DNA of 6,564 nt from Prosthecobacter sp. GTDB taxonomy: Bacteria > Verrucomicrobiota > Verrucomicrobiia > Verrucomicrobiales > Verrucomicrobiaceae. The translations under genes were made by a program, and so were the position numbers. A model generated the notes under the pieces. It saw nothing but the letters and a program-made list of their open reading frames with translations, ran no database searches and had not been told where the DNA came from. Shown one piece after another: positions 5,641 through 6,564 of the stretch (position 1 is its first letter; every line of letters begins with the position of its first letter). The stretch covers positions 1 through 6,564 of the forward strand of contig JAIWOJ010000134.1 in assembly GCA_020216965.1 (NCBI GenBank), in the 5' to 3' direction.

Positions 5641-6078
5641 ATGAAACTCGCTCGTTACACCCCGACTCTGAACCTTGGCCGCATGGCCGATCTCAGTCCT
5701 CTCTTCCGTCAGCCATTCTCAGGTTTTCCTGCCATGGCACAGTTGTTTGAGGACTTTTTCCCTGTGTCCACCGCCATGGCTAGCCGCTTGGCGATGGATC
5801 TCAGTGAAGATGACGACAACTTCTACGCCCGCTTTGAAGTGCCCGGCGTGAAGAAGGATGGCGTCAAGGTCGAGGTGCGTGATGGCGTGCTCGCCGTCTC
5901 CGCCGAACGCCACGACAAGGAAGGTGATACCCAGTCCACCTTCACCCTCAGCCGTTCCATCACCCTGCCAGACAGCGTGCAGGATGATGCCATCAGCGCC
6001 AAGCTTGAGGACGGTATTCTGACCATCACCCTGCCCAAGCAGGAGAAGCGCAAACCCCGCCTCATCTCCGTGAACTAA
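5641..6078 (+). CDS. Hsp20-family small heat shock protein (first of pair)
   Basis: This is an ATP-independent cytoplasmic holdase that binds unfolding proteins and keeps them refoldable. The 145 residues divide into a variable N-terminal arm (~1-50, with the Phe-rich MAQLFEDFFPV near 32-42, as is common in bacterial class A sHsps) and an alpha-crystallin domain (~52-133). That domain has FYARFEVPGVKKDGVKVEV, GVLAVSAER, FTLSRSITLPDSV and the signature AKLEDGILTITLP (120-132). The short C-terminal tail contains ISV (142-144), the IxI/V anchor that holds oligomers together. The ATG follows directly on the G-free leader and has no Shine-Dalgarno; the start is supported by normal sHsp length and by the predicted promoter. 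A second sHsp follows after 50 bp, probably on the same transcript. Confidence 0.93.
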   Translation: MKLARYTPTLNLGRMADLSPLFRQPFSGFPAMAQLFEDFFPVSTAMASRLAMDLSEDDDNFYARFEVPGVKKDGVKVEVRDGVLAVSAERHDKEGDTQSTFTLSRSITLPDSVQDDAISAKLEDGILTITLPKQEKRKPRLISVN

Positions 6079-6128
6079 TCCATCCAGCCCATTCATCCTG
6101 AAACCCACTTTAATAACAATCCAACGCC

Positions 6129-6506
6129 ATGACGACGACTTGCCCCACCCCTGCCGCCCAACAGGCGGCCACCGTCCCTGAATCCCCCCAAAAGCCCCGC
6201 TACACCGTGGCCCGCCGTGACGACGCTTTTGTCGTCCGTGTGGACATGCCTGGGGTCTCCAAAAATGCGGTCAATATCGAGTTCCATGATGACGTGCTAG
6301 CCATCCGTGGCGAGCGCGCCACCGAGCAGCCTGCTAGCTGGAAAATGCTGCATCAGGAGCTCAGCGCCCAGCCCTACCAACTGCACCTGCGCATCAATGC
6401 CCAGGTGGATGAGGAGAAGCTAGCTGCCAGCCTTGAGGATGGTGTGCTGACTTTGACCCTGCCCCTGAAGCCCTCCACCCAACCACGACGGATTGAGGTG
6501 AATTGA
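6129..6506 (+). CDS. Hsp20-family small heat shock protein (second, divergent copy)
   Basis: This is a second alpha-crystallin-type holdase of 125 residues. It opens with a Thr/Pro/Ala/Gln-rich tail (~1-24) in place of the hydrophobic N-arm of its neighbour. The core domain (~25-112) has FVVRVDMPGVSKNAVNIEF, DVLAIRGER, YQLHLRINAQVD and the signature ASLEDGVLTLTLP (100-112). The C-terminal IEV (122-124) is the oligomer anchor, and both proteins end in Val-Asn. The pair is clearly related but well diverged, so this is not a recent tandem copy. The different N-arms, the region that sets oligomer size and substrate choice in this family, suggest mixed oligomers or distinct clients. No Shine-Dalgarno precedes the ATG. 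It lies 50 bp after the first hsp20 gene, and the terminator follows 13 bp after its stop. Confidence 0.9.
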   Translation: MTTTCPTPAAQQAATVPESPQKPRYTVARRDDAFVVRVDMPGVSKNAVNIEFHDDVLAIRGERATEQPASWKMLHQELSAQPYQLHLRINAQVDEEKLAASLEDGVLTLTLPLKPSTQPRRIEVN

Positions 6507-6519
6507 GTGGCGCTAAAGG

Positions 6520-6551
6520 AAGCGGCTGGAGCTCTGGCTTCAGCCGCTTTT
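6520..6551 (+). terminator. Intrinsic terminator after the hsp20 pair
   Basis: A 9-bp perfect stem, AAGCGGCTG (6520-6528) with CAGCCGCTT (6541-6549), continues inward as GAGC/GCTT (6529-6532 with 6537-6540, one G-U pair) to a TCTG tetraloop. This makes a continuous 13-bp hairpin. The T tract is short (6548-6551, partly in the stem), so termination may be incomplete or helped by Rho. It starts 13 bp after the stop codon and closes the sHsp transcript. Confidence 0.75.
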
Positions 6552-6564
6552 GCGTAATCAGGCA

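Noticed and set aside
1..6564. Mobile element, CRISPR array, tRNA or rRNA
   Set aside because: No transposase, integrase, regularly spaced repeats, terminal inverted repeats or RNA-gene sequence were seen; the window reads as ordinary chromosomal DNA.

Overview
The window looks like a chromosomal stretch from a GC-rich, outer-membrane-bearing bacterium. The fused MFS/spermidine-synthase-type protein, the mlaE-mlaF-mlaD gene order, the long single-MCE MlaD and the lack of Shine-Dalgarno sequences would fit the Verrucomicrobia (Prosthecobacter/Verrucomicrobium-like). That placement is inferred from protein flavour and has not been tested by any search.

Layout. Positions 1-1383 (+) hold the 3' part of a membrane protein fused to a spermidine-synthase-like methyltransferase-fold domain. 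It converges on, and overlaps by 29 bp, a minus-strand gene for an exported protein of unknown function (1355-2554). Upstream of that gene on the minus strand is a compact lipid-transport operon: mlaE permease (4522-5325), mlaF ATPase (3730-4515) and mlaD MCE protein (2641-3693). The unknown exported protein is probably read last in the same unit. A 315-bp intergenic region (5326-5640), AT-rich in its right-hand two thirds, separates this operon from two plus-strand small heat shock protein genes (5641-6078 and 6129-6506). A strong hairpin terminator follows them (6520-6551).

The most interesting part is the divergent control region. About 50 bp before the first hsp20 gene is a near-consensus sigma-54 (-24/-12) promoter. 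Just upstream of it is an exact match to the classical IHF consensus, and further upstream are two dyad-symmetric elements at typical enhancer distances. This is the layout of an enhancer-dependent RpoN promoter, and no CIRCE or convincing sigma-32 signal is present. I infer that the sHsp pair is switched on by an unidentified sigma-54 activator. The perfect 19-bp dyad also lies over the best guess for the mla operon promoter, so one regulator might act on both operons.

Together the genes suggest an envelope-maintenance/stress neighbourhood. MlaEFD would move phospholipids between inner and outer membrane using ATP, the exported protein may assist in the periplasm, and the sHsps would hold unfolding cytosolic proteins. 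The link between the two operons is inference from shared control DNA. All functional calls come from reading motifs by eye.
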